Below the pieces are notes generated by a model. It ran no database searches and was not told the DNA's origin. It worked only from the letters and a program-made list of their open reading frames with translations. 64,000 bases of DNA from Notospermus geniculatus (taxonomy: Eukaryota; Nemertea; Pilidiophora; Heteronemertea; Lineidae): assembly GCA_002633025.1 (NCBI GenBank), contig NMRB01000116.1, positions 89,984 to 153,983 of the forward strand. Direction: 5' to 3'. Numbering within the stretch: the stretch's first letter is position 1; each line of letters opens with the position of its first letter. Both the position numbers and the translations under genes were made by a program. This document shows positions 51,901-60,442 of this stretch, in pieces.

Positions 51901-54455
51901 CCTTTATGGTTGCGGTAGTGGTGGCGGTGCTGGTGGCGGTTTTGGTGGTGGCAAATTACTTGGACCTTGTTAATGTTCAGGTGCAGGTCTCCCCCTTGTA
52001 TATGGGCAACCTAAGTTACTACGAATAAAATGTACAGAATGCGTATATGTAGTATTCGTGTAGGTTGTCCTCCTTCAACTGGACAGCACCATTCGAGAAC
52101 GGTTTGAGGCAACAATGGAAAAATTTATAATCAAATGAACTCGGCGTGTCTTTCTGGGAAATAATATCCAATGATGTTTGAAAAAATTAAGAATAAACAG
52201 AGAACGGATCTGAGTGGATGGCAAGTTTTCAGGTAACCATTTTGAAGAATATGGTGAAAAAGAGACAGAGATTAGATTCAAACGAAGGCTTAAAAATCAG
52301 TTTCACGTCCGCGCACAATTATTGATTTGTCTTTAGCTGCACGGTTCATCGGTTATTGGTAAAATATTATTTGGCTTCGTAGCGCCGAAACAGCCGGCTA
52401 AATGATGGTTGTCTTTAATACCCCCGTCACACTAGAGGAAGAATGAGTAGGAATGCCGTTGGAATGTCAACTCGTAGTTCATTCCTGGACATTCGAAGTG
52501 CATTCTAAAAATTCTGACTGGATTCTGACTGCATTCCTAATGTTCCGGCCCATTCTTGTGGTCTGTCCGAATCTCTTGGACATGTTCGAAATTATCGAGG
52601 TGCATTCCAAGTGTCCTTCGAAGCTCTCCCGAATCCGGCTCGAATTTTGCAAACTTTCTCATTCCGGCTGGTTCTGCTTGATTCCTGCCGATTCGAACTA
52701 AGTGGGACGGGGGTATAAAGGAAATCCCTGAAAGTGGTAAAAGGAGCAACACCTGAATTATTACCGCAAAATCCTTTGAAATTCTCCGCAAAAATATCCC
52801 GGAGTGCAGAGAATTGCCCTTGATTTTTGTACTTGTAAACATTACATCTTTACAATGTGTAAATTTGTACTGGACTCATTTACATGTATGTTGCTAAGAG
52901 TGCCTCCAACCGTGGGATCAATTTTGTTTCAGGCCTTATAGATTTATGTATAGTCCATTCCAGATACCTAAGGCAAATCGCACTTGGCTAACCTTGTCAG
53001 TTGTGGTTAGTCTATTTCTAACAGCTTGACCACAAACACAGCCAATAGGGAAGGTGACATGCATTATTTTCTATACCATTGGACTCGCTTGTTAAAGTAT
53101 TGTGCAATAGCTCGTCAAAATAGTGAACAGGGTCGTGTAACATTGCAGAGTTCAACCTAGTACCATTTGCCTTAGGTATCTGGAACGGACTATAAACAAC
53201 TGCAACAACACACTTTTTTGGTGCAAACTGTTACGTAAGCTCAAAATTCATATGATAAGAGCCACCTAGTGGCAAATTTGAGAAGCTTTGTCCTTATTCA
53301 CTGATAGCTCGCAGTTGAGTCTTGGTATTTATTTTGTTCCTTCAAGGTAAAGTCCGTTCCAGATACCTAAGGCAAATGGTACTAGGTTGAACTCTGCAAT
53401 GTTACACGACCCTGTTCACTATTTTGACGATCTATTGCACAATACTTAACAGGCGAGTCAAATGGTGAAGTTTATAATGCATGTCACCTTGCCCGATTGG
53501 CTGTGTTTGTGGTCAAGCTGTTAGTAATAGACTAACCACAACTGACAAGGTTAGCCAAGTGCGATTTGCCTTAGGTATCTGGAATGGACTATATAGTCCG
53601 GCGCAGCCTTCGCGCGACCCAGTGGAATGCGGAAATACGAAATCTGACAACAGCTTGCGGCTATCTAATTACGCCATCTACCCCCGTGTTACCAACGACG
53701 ATCGCCTGCACATTGCTTGGCACTATTTACAGTCTATTCGCAATTCATACATTCTACGGCCAATCTACAGCGTTTACACACTAGTAAAGGACTCATGAGA
53801 GATATGCTGCCTGTAATTTTCGTTTTTGCGTGCAAAAGTGGAGCAGAGTATAATTTGATCACGCTGTCCAATCGGTCAAGACTCGTGTGTTGAATAAGAT
53901 TTGTGGTCAACCTGTGGTTTGTGGTAAGCCTATTTCCGCATTCCTTTGGGTCGCGCGACGGCTGCGCCGGACTTTAAAGTCCGGCAACATCTAAGCGCGA
54001 TCGAATGGAATGCGGAAGTCAGGAAATGAGACAGGAATCTGCGATTTACAATTATGCATTCGACCTGCGTAACCGGTGACGATCCGTTGCACACAATTGG
54101 GCACCACTAAAGTCTGTTTGTATAGTCTGATCGCGTTGTCGATCGGTTATTCAAGAATTGCGTGTGATTATCCGTGGAAAATCCAACTATATGGGTCGCG
54201 CTTAGATGTTGCCGGACTTTATTTGTGGTTGTAAATTAAAAGTCTGGCGTAGTAGCAATATGCAATGCACTATATACAATTTGTTTTAATTTCAGGAGTA
54301 TTTCCCTGCATCGCCGAGTGCTCAACTATGAGATTATCATTGTTGGTATAGTAGCCGGAGTTGCCTCTACCTACAGCGCCGTGGTCGACACCTTCGGCCC
54401 CGACTCGTGGGTCCAGCCATGTTATGCCAACTTAACAGCAGCTGAACCAAAATAA
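45747..54455 (+). CDS. Amino acid transporter, Aa_trans family (AVT/SLC32/SLC36-like), multi-exon, incomplete
   Basis: Visible coding exons are 45747-45960, 46330-46495, 47295-47483, 48712-48958, 50177-50395, a possible partial exon 51530-51588, and 54296-54455. All tested junctions are GT-AG and phases agree (1, 2, 2, 1). The protein starts with an acidic cytosolic tail (about residues 1-41) followed by TM1 with GELTGIGVLAMPKAIVDMG, the family's signature substrate-site helix. Eight transmembrane segments can be read through exon 5 and one more in the last exon. The family exports or imports neutral amino acids by proton coupling at plasma, vesicular or lysosomal membranes; substrate and location here are unknown. 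About 400 residues are visible; 450-480 is usual, and the missing part matches TM9-TM10 near the gap at 51589-51748. A frame change inside exon 4 is described separately. The sequence resembles the invertebrate AVT/ANT-like group (DPYPTMG after TM2) more than the vesicular GABA transporter. Confidence 0.85.
46042..46235 (+). ncRNA. Hammerhead-like core, copy 5, interrupted by a hairpin insertion
   Basis: TTCCAGCCTGAAGAAGACCC, GGTT, GGGGTCGAAAATTTGC precede the insertion 46090-46225, and TGGAAATTGAC follows it. The 5-base stem I partner (UUCCA with UGGAA) is present on both sides. It lies in transporter intron 1. Confidence 0.4.
46090..46225. mobile_element. 136-bp hairpin element in transporter intron 1
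   Basis: CAGGGGTAGCGAGCATAAAG and TTTATGCTCGCTACCCCTG are mirror ends. The arms extend through GTAACCCTACGTC and CCTGGTTTAGGCCTGACGTA almost to the centre. Confidence 0.85.
46330..46495 (+). CDS. Transporter exon 2: TM2 and first loop
   Basis: The acceptor CTGTTCTAG ends at 46329. Reading from the phase 1 junction gives LIGAPLLVILCGIATYTA, then a hydrophilic stretch with CWNIVEERY and HHHVHDPYPTMG typical of the loop after TM2 in this family. Donor GTAACC at 46496; phase 2. Part of the intron upstream is a hammerhead-like repeat split by a 136-bp foldback element. Confidence 0.82.
46849..46973. mobile_element. MITE, GGGCCGTATTTTAGAACGTT family, copy 1
   Basis: GTATTTTAGAACGTAGCCTA and AACGAACGTTCTAAAATACG bound 120 bp containing CCACCTTAAATCTA, matching 21046-21160 closely. 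Confidence 0.75.
46976..47241. mobile_element. MITE with nested insertion, GGGCCGTATTCTAGAA family
   Basis: The outer ends GGGCCGTATTCTAGAAACTT and GCTTCTAGAATACGGGCC are mirror images. The element lies 54 bases upstream of transporter exon 3 and holds the 47005-47160 MITE inside. Confidence 0.7.
47005..47160. mobile_element. Foldback MITE, AAAGGCCTGAACCCACTG family, copy 3, nested
   Basis: Complete copy from TAAAGGCCTGAACCCACTGA to AGTGGGTTCAGGCCTTA. It is inserted inside another MITE (46976-47241) in transporter intron 2. Confidence 0.8.
47295..47483 (+). CDS. Transporter exon 3: TM3 and TM4
   Basis: Acceptor CACGTTTCAG ends at 47294. The frame reads RYLVSVTNGFSLVGTAIVLV and then a second hydrophobic run (YFCLWILIFAAVVLPLSWF) ending in GTPKDMG. 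The donor is GTACGG at 47484, phase 2; reading through would hit a stop 15 bases on. Nested MITEs end about 50 bases upstream of this acceptor. Confidence 0.82.
47576..47814. mobile_element. MITE, CTAAACTCCCACTTACCTGT family, copy 2, in transporter intron 3
   Basis: ACTCTAAACTCCCACTTACC and GACAGGTAAGTGGGAATTGA bound this copy. A G10 run at 47656-47665 marks a likely sequencing weak point. Confidence 0.75.
47815..47958. mobile_element. Foldback element, AGGGAGGTTGAGATCAGC
   Basis: ATAGGGAGGTTGAGATCAGC is mirrored by GCTGATCTCAACCTCACTAT, and the arms extend (CCTTATATGTATACGGAT against ATCCGTATAGCAAGG). It abuts the preceding MITE directly. Confidence 0.7.
48083..48583. mobile_element. Nested set of foldback elements in transporter intron 3
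   Basis: The outermost pair is GGTTCCCGAACC with AGTCGCAGAAGGGTTCGG, mirrored at 48540-48583. Inside it, CCTCGTTTGACCTTGACCTC (48140) and GAGGTCAAGGTCAAACGAGG (48256) form a second pair. GACTGGTCCCCTGTCGTAG (48278) and CTACGACAGGGGACCAGTC form a third. The order suggests successive insertions. Confidence 0.65.
48712..48958 (+). CDS. Transporter exon 4: TM5, TM6 and substrate-site loop, with a frame break
   Basis: Acceptor CTTTTATTCCTTGCAG ends at 48711. The first frame gives PVAIGSGFSTLIACLLLVVS and runs on to a stop at 48830-48832. The next frame carries SGFLMAFGKLTFTYAGHMG and LPTVHIDMEE, the conserved family block before TM7. The switch falls at or after the C5 run 48805-48809; one more base there restores a single frame and makes the exon's phases agree with its neighbours. 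Donor GTAAGT at 48959. Confidence 0.75.
48964..49316. mobile_element. Family D element, copy 4, starting at a splice donor
   Basis: TACACCAAATCGCAGTTGTA begins five bases after the end of transporter exon 4, and the copy runs to TAGTGCGATTCTGGTATATT. It holds the nested MITE 49000-49143. Confidence 0.75.
49000..49143. mobile_element. MITE GGCCCAGTTGCACAAAGAAT, nested in family D with CTG duplication
   Basis: GGCCCAGTTGCACAAAGAAT and CTTTGTGAAACTGGGCC are mirror ends, with inner AAGTCTAAG and CTTAAGTC words. Comparison with the uninterrupted site at 4629-4642 (GAGACCTGGCTTTG) shows a 3-bp CTG duplication, as expected for PIF/Harbinger-type insertion. Confidence 0.8.
49452..49822. mobile_element. 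Family A foldback element, full copy in transporter intron 4
   Basis: Starts ATAGTGAGATTTGGCAAATC and ends TTTGCGAAACCTCACTAT. It has a short internal tandem duplication of AAGACGCTC and lies within the intron between transporter exons 4 and 5. Confidence 0.8.
49832..50079 (+). repeat. Repeat ATGTATCACGGGTATTTTCG, copy 2, in transporter intron 4
   Basis: Begins AGATAATGTATCACGGGTAT just after a family A element and ends ATACATTATCTTTAA. It contains a short AACAT tandem array at 50018-50038. Confidence 0.65.
50177..50395 (+). CDS. Transporter exon 5: TM7 and TM8
   Basis: Acceptor CATTTTTCAG ends at 50176 and joins exon 4 in phase 1. The frame reads LTLMAYLPVALIGYFVFGN, a short polar loop, then IVYIVQVLLLIHLFTAVVIN and NPVFQEVEKFL, matching the family's TM8 and following helix. 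Donor candidate GTCAGT at 50396, phase 1. A family A/G repeat cluster lies immediately upstream (49452-50079). Confidence 0.82.
50564..50601. repeat. Perfect 38-bp palindrome in transporter intron 5
   Basis: CGTCGAAAAATTTTGTGCA and its complement meet at GCATGC. It lies in a CGTATG-rich stretch (50440-50860) full of ACGTCG words that looks like a longer degenerate foldback. Confidence 0.8.
51530..51588 (+). CDS. Possible partial transporter exon ending at assembly gap (TM9 region)
   Basis: Just before the N-gap the frame FFQYIPVWPTVCFAIGS is open. It resembles the family block of the form IPxFGxxxxLxGS near TM9. An acceptor TTCTATTAG at 51529 fits the phase 1 donor of exon 5, but joining directly would omit about 25 residues usually present. 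TTTTTTCAG at 51546 is an alternative in another phase. The exon continues into the gap or is a chance match. Confidence 0.4.
51589..51748. other. Assembly gap, 160 N, inside the transporter gene
   Basis: Run of N between the possible TM9 fragment and a TAGGTATGATACCTAA repeat (51754-51836). The transporter exon or exons covering TM9-TM10 should be here or close by. Confidence 1.
52418..52715. mobile_element. MITE TACCCCCGTCACAC
   Basis: ATACCCCCGTCACACTAG and AGTGGGACGGGGGTAT are inverted ends; the interior is rich in GGAATG and CATTCC words. Confidence 0.65.
52950..53194 (+). mobile_element. Element AGTCCATTCCAGATACCTAA, copy 1 of an inverted pair
   Basis: TAGTCCATTCCAGATACCTA and TAGGTATCTGGAACGGACTA are also mirror ends within the copy. 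The whole 245-bp unit recurs in reverse at 53347-53594. Confidence 0.85.
53347..53594 (-). mobile_element. Element AGTCCATTCCAGATACCTAA, copy 2
   Basis: Nearly the full reverse complement of 52950-53194, with few differences. The spacer 53195-53346 is unique-looking. Confidence 0.85.
53594..53975. mobile_element. Foldback TAGTCCGGCGCAGCC
   Basis: TAGTCCGGCGCAGCCTTCGC and ACGGCTGCGCCGGACTTTA are inverted ends, with CAGTGGAATGCGGAAAT mirrored by TTTCCGCATTCCTTTGG. Confidence 0.7.
53973..54221. mobile_element. Foldback AAAGTCCGGCAACATCTAAG
   Basis: TTTAAAGTCCGGCAACATCT and AGATGTTGCCGGACTTTA are mirror ends, sharing TTTAAA with the previous element. Confidence 0.75.
54296..54455 (+). CDS. Transporter last exon: TM11 and C-terminus
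   Basis: Acceptor TTTTAATTTCAG ends at 54295. The exon encodes SISLHRRVLNYEIIIVGIVA and continues through a hydrophobic TM11 to a short tail ending AAEPK and TAA at 54453. AATAAA at 54451-54456 overlaps the stop codon; it is in the right motif for polyadenylation but unusually early, so a later signal may be used. The incoming phase is 2, implying at least one exon between it and exon 5. Confidence 0.75.
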
Positions 54456-55061
54456 AAGGCGATAACTGAATACCGCTTGTAATGAGAGCTCTGATAGCGG
54501 AGGCACCATGGCATGATCCGACGCAATTTTAGGTCACTGACAAATCCAGACGATCTCAAATCGGGTGAATTAAGCGTGATTCTTTGGCACACGGATCAGA
54601 TACGTGTACGGTACGCTAGGAAAAAATGTCCGGATCGTAAACGGACGTGCGTGGACAATTTTCGCATCCTGCATACACTGGCGTGCGCACCGTGTCCTCG
54701 GTAGAAATCGGAGGCATTTTCTTCGAGGTGAACCAGGGGTGACTGCATAGAAACTCCGCTGGCGCTAGCGGAGCCCATCTGCCGATAGTGCTGTACATTT
54801 TTCCATGCATTTTAACACCGATAGGCTGTCGAAGCACTAGCGGAGGTTATTTGCGGCCGGCCCAGGTGTGTACGAAAAATCCGGACGAATCGCTGTCTGG
54901 ACCGATTAGAAAAAACGGACCGCGGAATTCTGGCTTCCGGAAATAAAAGGACGCCTATGAGTACCCTAAAGCTGGGCGCACATGGACGGCAAATCTCAAT
55001 GCGGCAGGAGTGACCAGTGGGCCACCGGTGGCAGATGTGGGGCAAATCAGGGGCCACCCAC

Positions 55062-55243
55062 TGGCAGGCGCGGATCCAAGGGGGGGCAAAGCCGGCCCGT
55101 GCCCCCTCTATTTTGTGGAAAATCTTTAAATTTGACCGGGAAATTTAGAAATTTTGAAAAGATGTTAAAATTTGACCGAGGTTTTCCCCGATATGCGCTG
55201 GCTGTGCCCCCTCTTTCCCATGATTCTGGATCCGCCCCTGACT
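55062..55243. repeat. GC-rich GGCGGATCCA repeat inserted in another repeat
   Basis: GCAGGCGCGGATCCAAGGGG and TTCTGGATCCGCCCCTGA are inverted ends inside a unit with GGGCGCACATGGACGGC (54993) and CTGGTGGCATATCGGCGACA (55244). Confidence 0.55.
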
Positions 55244-55725
55244 GGTGGCATATCGGCGACAGCCATGGTTAAATAAAACGCTGTCGTGCCAGGCCGGTGG
55301 CGCGAGTAAGTTTTCGAACACGCTATATATTAGTCATTTAATTCCAAAATGTCATTACATCGTTACATCTGTTATGTAATTGTCATATTTCATTCGGCAG
55401 TTGAAGCCATCCGTTTAGCCCGAGGAGTGTACTTTTAGAGATATTCAACAATCACCATACGGTACATATATCACTGTATGACGCGTTTTCATGACTACGA
55501 CAGCGAATGAGGAAGCGAAAATTTCCGATGGTTAGCTTATTGTATTGGTGCATCTCCCTCTGCTGACAATGGGATATTTTCGGCCAACTTGCTTGCCCAC
55601 AGCACATGAAATTATTCTGCCAAGCTATTGTTCTGTGGAGCCATTTAGTCGTTGACTCTATCGTACTGTTCATCTTTGTATAGACTTTTTCCATCATAGT
55701 CGAAGTCGAAGCATTGGGTCGAATT

Positions 55726-56075
55726 CATAAAAACTAGCATTTGCTTTTTCTGGGCTTTTTTTTCTGGGCCGAATTTATAAAACATTGCAAAAGCTTACAA
55801 GCCAAAGCCCCAATGTCAACCTTTGCTTGTAAAGGAGAATCACAAGCCAAAGATTTTGCTCACAAACATATTCATAATAAATAACCTAATGACCTTTTCT
55901 GATAAAGCCAAGCAAGATCTTCTATCTGGTGAAGCTAATGCTCGCAGGACAACGCTTCTGCTAATTCTTATAGGGAGTTGCTTGTTCTATGAAGCAAAAG
56001 CGAAACTTTATAAATACCTCTTCAAGAAAAAGTCCAGAAAAGGCAAATGCTAGTTTTTATGAATTCGGCCCATTG
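55726..56075. mobile_element. MITE GGGTCGAATTCATAAAAACT
   Basis: GAATTCATAAAAACTAGCAT and GCTAGTTTTTATGAATTC mirror each other over 350 bp, with several AAGCCAAAG and CTTTTTCTGG words inside. Confidence 0.7.
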
Positions 56076-56089
56076 GCCTTGGTAAGTAT

Positions 56090-56285
56090 GGAAGAGGCCA
56101 TCAGCTACTCATGTTCCTTACTTGGATGGGGTATTTTACTTGCCCTCGCAAAGATACAAGGTACAAGGCACCACAGCTTACTCTCCCATGCGACGGACGA
56201 GAAGCGGCAGGGACGATTAATCCCGCGAGGCCTGGGCTGTGATCGACCCCAGGACATGCTGCTTGCTAATAAGCACTACACTTCA
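56090..56285 (-). repeat. Degenerate tRNA-like SINE (family 2)
   Basis: GCAAAGATACAAGGTACAAG, CGACGGACGAG and GATCGACCCCAGGACATGCTG mirror the family 2 element but the B box is broken (GATCGACCCC for GATTCGAACCC). Confidence 0.4.
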
Positions 56286-56975
56286 TTCCACATTCGAATG
56301 GCGCGAGGTTTGTCAACGATATCTCCGCAACGGCTGGGTCAAATTTGACATACCATACATCAATCGATTTGTCTTTTTTGCCGCTACAGCCATCATCGCT
56401 GTCATTTTCCCGAAAAACGTGACATAAAAAAGTTCTTTCACCAAATCGCAGTTCGTGTTTACGGCGAAATGGCGGCCATTTTGAAATGACGTAATGCATC
56501 GCACACGTGTAAACTGCACTGAACACTATGGCGAAATGAAATGGGTTTTGAGAAAGGGATCCGTTATGTCGGCCTTACACGAAAAATGAAGATAGCAGAA
56601 AGATACCGACAAGAAAGACAAGTCGATTGATGTATGGTATGTCAAATTTGACCCAGCCGTTGCGGAGCTATCGTTGATAAACCTCGCGCCACTCAGAAGT
56701 GGAATGAACTGTAGGTTATCAGGACCGACCGCACAGAAAGTCCGATAGTGCTACCGGCGCCTACCGGCAGTTTGATATAACACATTTTTCCATAAACTAA
56801 ACCGCCGAAAGCACCAAAAGCATCGGACTTTCTGTGCGGTCGGCCCTGGACTCTTCACGCAAACATTCCATTATTCCAACTTTTCAACAACATACCCGTG
56901 CAACACGATCTTTTGACCCTCTATATACAGACCAATAAAATACATGTAGCTAAATTTGAATCAATGTGTTTGAAA

Positions 56976-57213
56976 GGGAGCATGAAATAAAAGTGGAAAA
57001 TAAGAAGTGGGAAATTTTGGAATTTTGCGCCAATTTTTCAGTTTCTCAAAAAAAATTGGGAGAAATTATTCCCATTTTGAGAAATTAAAAAATTCGCACA
57101 AATTTTGTTTGATTTTTCGGGCGATATTTCTCAAAATGGCAAAAAATGAAAAAAACGCGCAAAATGCCAAAATTTCCCACTTCTTATTTTCCACTTTTAT
57201 TTCTTACTCCCTT
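56976..57213. mobile_element. MITE GGGAGTAAGA, short copy
   Basis: GGGAGCATGAAATAAAAGTG to TTTTATTTCTTACTCCCTTT, with the same TTCCCATTTTGAGAAATT interior as 12251-12810 but no central insert. Confidence 0.7.
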
Positions 57214-58963
57214 TTGGATTTTTCCCCCGACAACGTTTGTCCAACACGGATTTATAACTCTGAATGCCGCTGGGTCGTCAACCGCGCTGTCAAGGCCATG
57301 GTCAAACATCCGCCTCCACTTAACTAATTGAAGCAAAGTACCCAGATATTTTAAATCGATATGTTATAAGTTACCGACGTCGCGCAGCTTTGGTTTTGAT
57401 CTCCGGCGATTTATTGCATACATGTATAATGGTTTTGCGCTTAAATATTTCAGTGGAAGATTCAAAACGCATTCCGCAAGGCTTACCGACGTGATTTTGA
57501 CGGGAATAAAAACAGAGTTTCATTAACTGTTAAAGATGAGTCGAAAACATGGAATCCCTTGTGAGGATGTGTCTGATTGATATGACATAGTGAATCTTGT
57601 GTTGCTCCCATGTGGTTGTGTACCTTTGCCAGTAGTGTCAGTTCAGAAAAAATCACCCGTCGGCGAATTTTGTTGCCCGCCTACATGTACCGTGATATAC
57701 TGACTCTGAAACTGGTGCAAAATGACAGAATGCCGACGCGAAGGTGCATTGTTGGGTCAATGCAATGGTCCATGGACCATGTGCTCACCAGGGTGAATGT
57801 ATCAGAAGAACAAATGACAAATGTTAAATGAAATGTTCCAGGGTAATATTATGATTATGGTCAACATTTCAAGATCAAAACATTCTCGCTTGGAGTAATT
57901 GATGACATATGCGCCAACGTCCACTTTCCAAAAACCCTTTACAAATTGGATCGAAACGTTTTGTATTATTGGAAGTAAAACAAAAGAAAAAAAATTCAGT
58001 CAAAGTAATCAGAAACGAGAAGTACATGTACTTCAAAATGACTACCAATATCATCGATTCCTAGTTTTATTTTTTTATTTCGTGCATAGCAAACCGGCTG
58101 TATAAACTCCATGGGTCTCTGTGTCTTACGAGACAACATGGTGAAATGAAATATAATGTAACAGATCGAACGGTCAGTATGTTCTACTATCATTGAAATC
58201 TGACGGGTTGGGAGTAAATTTAGCAAAAACAGGAAATTTGTCGAAGAAAGTTAATGCAATGAAAATGAACCTACATGTAAGCATTATATAATATAATCCT
58301 TATCGTCCATGAACAAAGCTATTATCGTCATATTGTTCGCTAGAAATTGATGAAATGATTGTGTCGCCCACTTCGTTAATTTCATTTCATGTACGTTATC
58401 TTCAAAAATGTAGTCTATTTAACAGATGGACTTCTAAGAACTAAAAGAATAATTCAATCAGTGTCTGTTTGATCTCTGATACCAATATAGATAAATGGTC
58501 TTTAACTACTTCTTGTGAAACAGAGGAAAGGAAATTTGAATCTTAGTTTCAACGACCATTTACAGGTGTTCCCTGGGCTGTTGATCAAAAGAATATGGCC
58601 GGAGATAGTGTAAACACGAGAGAAAAGTATTCATCCTGCTAAAGGAATTAAGACCGAGCCGGAAGTCACTGGTTGCGCGAAACTACTTGTCGTGTGTACC
58701 GAAAATGACGCCGAAACCCGAGGCGGCTCGCCGAGGTACGTCGCTGCCACTATTATTTCTTTAGAGGAGAAGTTTTTGGTGTGCAACATGTACACATACA
58801 TGTACAGGTCAAATATACGTAGCTTCGACGTTCCTGAATCTGTCGACCAATCAACGAAGAGCTGACACAAGATGGTGGCCAAACAGACGTCTGGCACATA
58901 ACGCCGTTAATGCTGTGCTACAGTGCATTGTGGGTAATGCTGTAGCAGGTCACGTGACATAAA
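57214..58963. other. No gene recognised; a repeat fragment at 57765-57900
   Basis: AATGGTCCATGGACCATGTG marks a fragment of the 24095 family. Around 58620-58740 the sequence is CpG-richer (ACCCGAGGCGGCTCGCCGAG) and has a GTACGT donor-like site, which might be an untranslated or very short first exon. Confidence 0.35.
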
Positions 58964-59194
58964 ATGGCTGCTTCCATTATCGGATTATATTTCACCTCAC
59001 AGCCTTCCAAAATGTCTGAATCTGGCAATGAATCGATTGGTGAAGTGATCAGAGACAGCGTGCGGGACAGCATCAACGCATTGGAGTTGAATTTCAAACT
59101 GAAAACTGAGCAGGAATTGTGTATCCGTATGGAAGACGAGGTTGAGAAAATCCAACTGACATTATATGGTCGTCGCCATGATGAGATCACATGA
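58964..59194 (+). pseudogene. Possible RecQ-type helicase N-terminal fragment
   Basis: ATG at 58964 starts a 76-codon frame with a coding-like region: IRDSVRDSINALELNFKLKT, then EQELC. This recalls the Q-motif stretch of RecQ-type helicases (a helical lead, then F-x-LK-x-EQ), many copies of which occur in marine invertebrate genomes. The Walker A motif that should follow within about 25 residues is absent; the frame ends instead. CACGTG at about 58951 and an ATTGTGGGTAATG motif lie upstream and may be promoter elements. A short exon or a broken retrocopy are both possible. Confidence 0.3.
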
Positions 59195-60095
59195 TCACTT
59201 CTCTTGCCCAATCAGCAGCCGGATTGTGATTTTCAAATGGGAGGAATCGGTGGATGGAAATGAATGACTAGCTCTGTCCCTGATTAGCCAATCAGCATCC
59301 AGACCAGAATCTTGGTCTGCTCGTAACAGAAAAAGTGGCGTTATGACCCAGACGCTTGTTCGATCCCCAGATACGAAACAGCGGCTGGGTGACCGAGACT
59401 AAGTATGAAGATTAAGTGTAGATTGTGAAGATTACACGTAGGCCTACCACAAATTCACTGGCGCCTACGATTCTATGCGTACACTGAACGAACACTGAAA
59501 TTGGAAAATTTGTAAAAACGGTGGAAACATCAAAGACCATACACCCCTTACTAGTTCTTCCGAATCTCCCCCTAAAGACAAAAGTACAGAGTCGGCTCCT
59601 GTCTATGTCTCCTCAAGTTCCTCGGAACAAAAAGGATAATCCTTCCCCTTCCCGGCCCCCATAGTTTTCGCTAATTGACGCCACACTTCCGGCCGTATAC
59701 ATTCGAACCGGAAATTCTTTCTGATGTGAATTCTTAGAGAACAAAAGCAGCGTATCAAAAAAGAATCTTTTGATATGTATGAGAACGGATATGATAATCA
59801 GGTAATGGTTCCGACAGTAATATGTGGTCGTTCATCTAGAGTGGTACATACACGTCATGGTAAGCACAGTACGGTAAAGTTACAAACTTGCACATAGAAG
59901 TAACGTATTACGGGCGGATGGAGGATTTTCCCGAGGGGTGGGTTCTGAAGGTACATGTAGAGGCCACTGGACTGAGAGTCACTCTCGCGCGCCAAAGGCG
60001 TGCGCTTCACTGGCGCCGATTTGGCGGGGGCGAACCTTTTATCCTAACCGATATATCCATTACAACCAACTTTTTTCCCTAACCAATGTAGCCTA

Positions 60096-60160
60096 GCAAA
60101 AGCTAATCCTAATCCTAATCCTAATCTTAAACCTAATCCTAATACTACTCCCAATTCTAA
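60096..60160 (+). repeat. Microsatellite (CTAATC)n
   Basis: TAATCCTAATCCTAATCC and degenerate units follow. It is close to, but not, the canonical animal telomere repeat complement (CCCTAA). Confidence 0.85.
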
Positions 60161-60442
60161 CCCATGTGCTCACCCTTCACCCAGGTGAGCACATGGTCCA
60201 TGGACCATTTCATTTTAGTCTGCGATGGCTGGCGGGAAGTTCGGTGGCGATCAGATTACTTGCGATATCCCCCAGTGTTCTGCCAGTTTAAAGGCAAATT
60301 CATACTTCTCCGTTTTGCGCTTTGCGTTTGTCCGTTCCCTATGTTTATGTTTGGTACCAACAATAAAATAACTTTTTCTACCACACATTCGCACATGAAA
60401 CGGACACGCGCAAAGCGTAAAACGCGAAGTATGAATCTACCT

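Noticed and set aside
60096-60160. Interstitial telomere repeat
   Set aside because: The unit is CTAATC, not CCCTAA, and it decays quickly; treated as a microsatellite.
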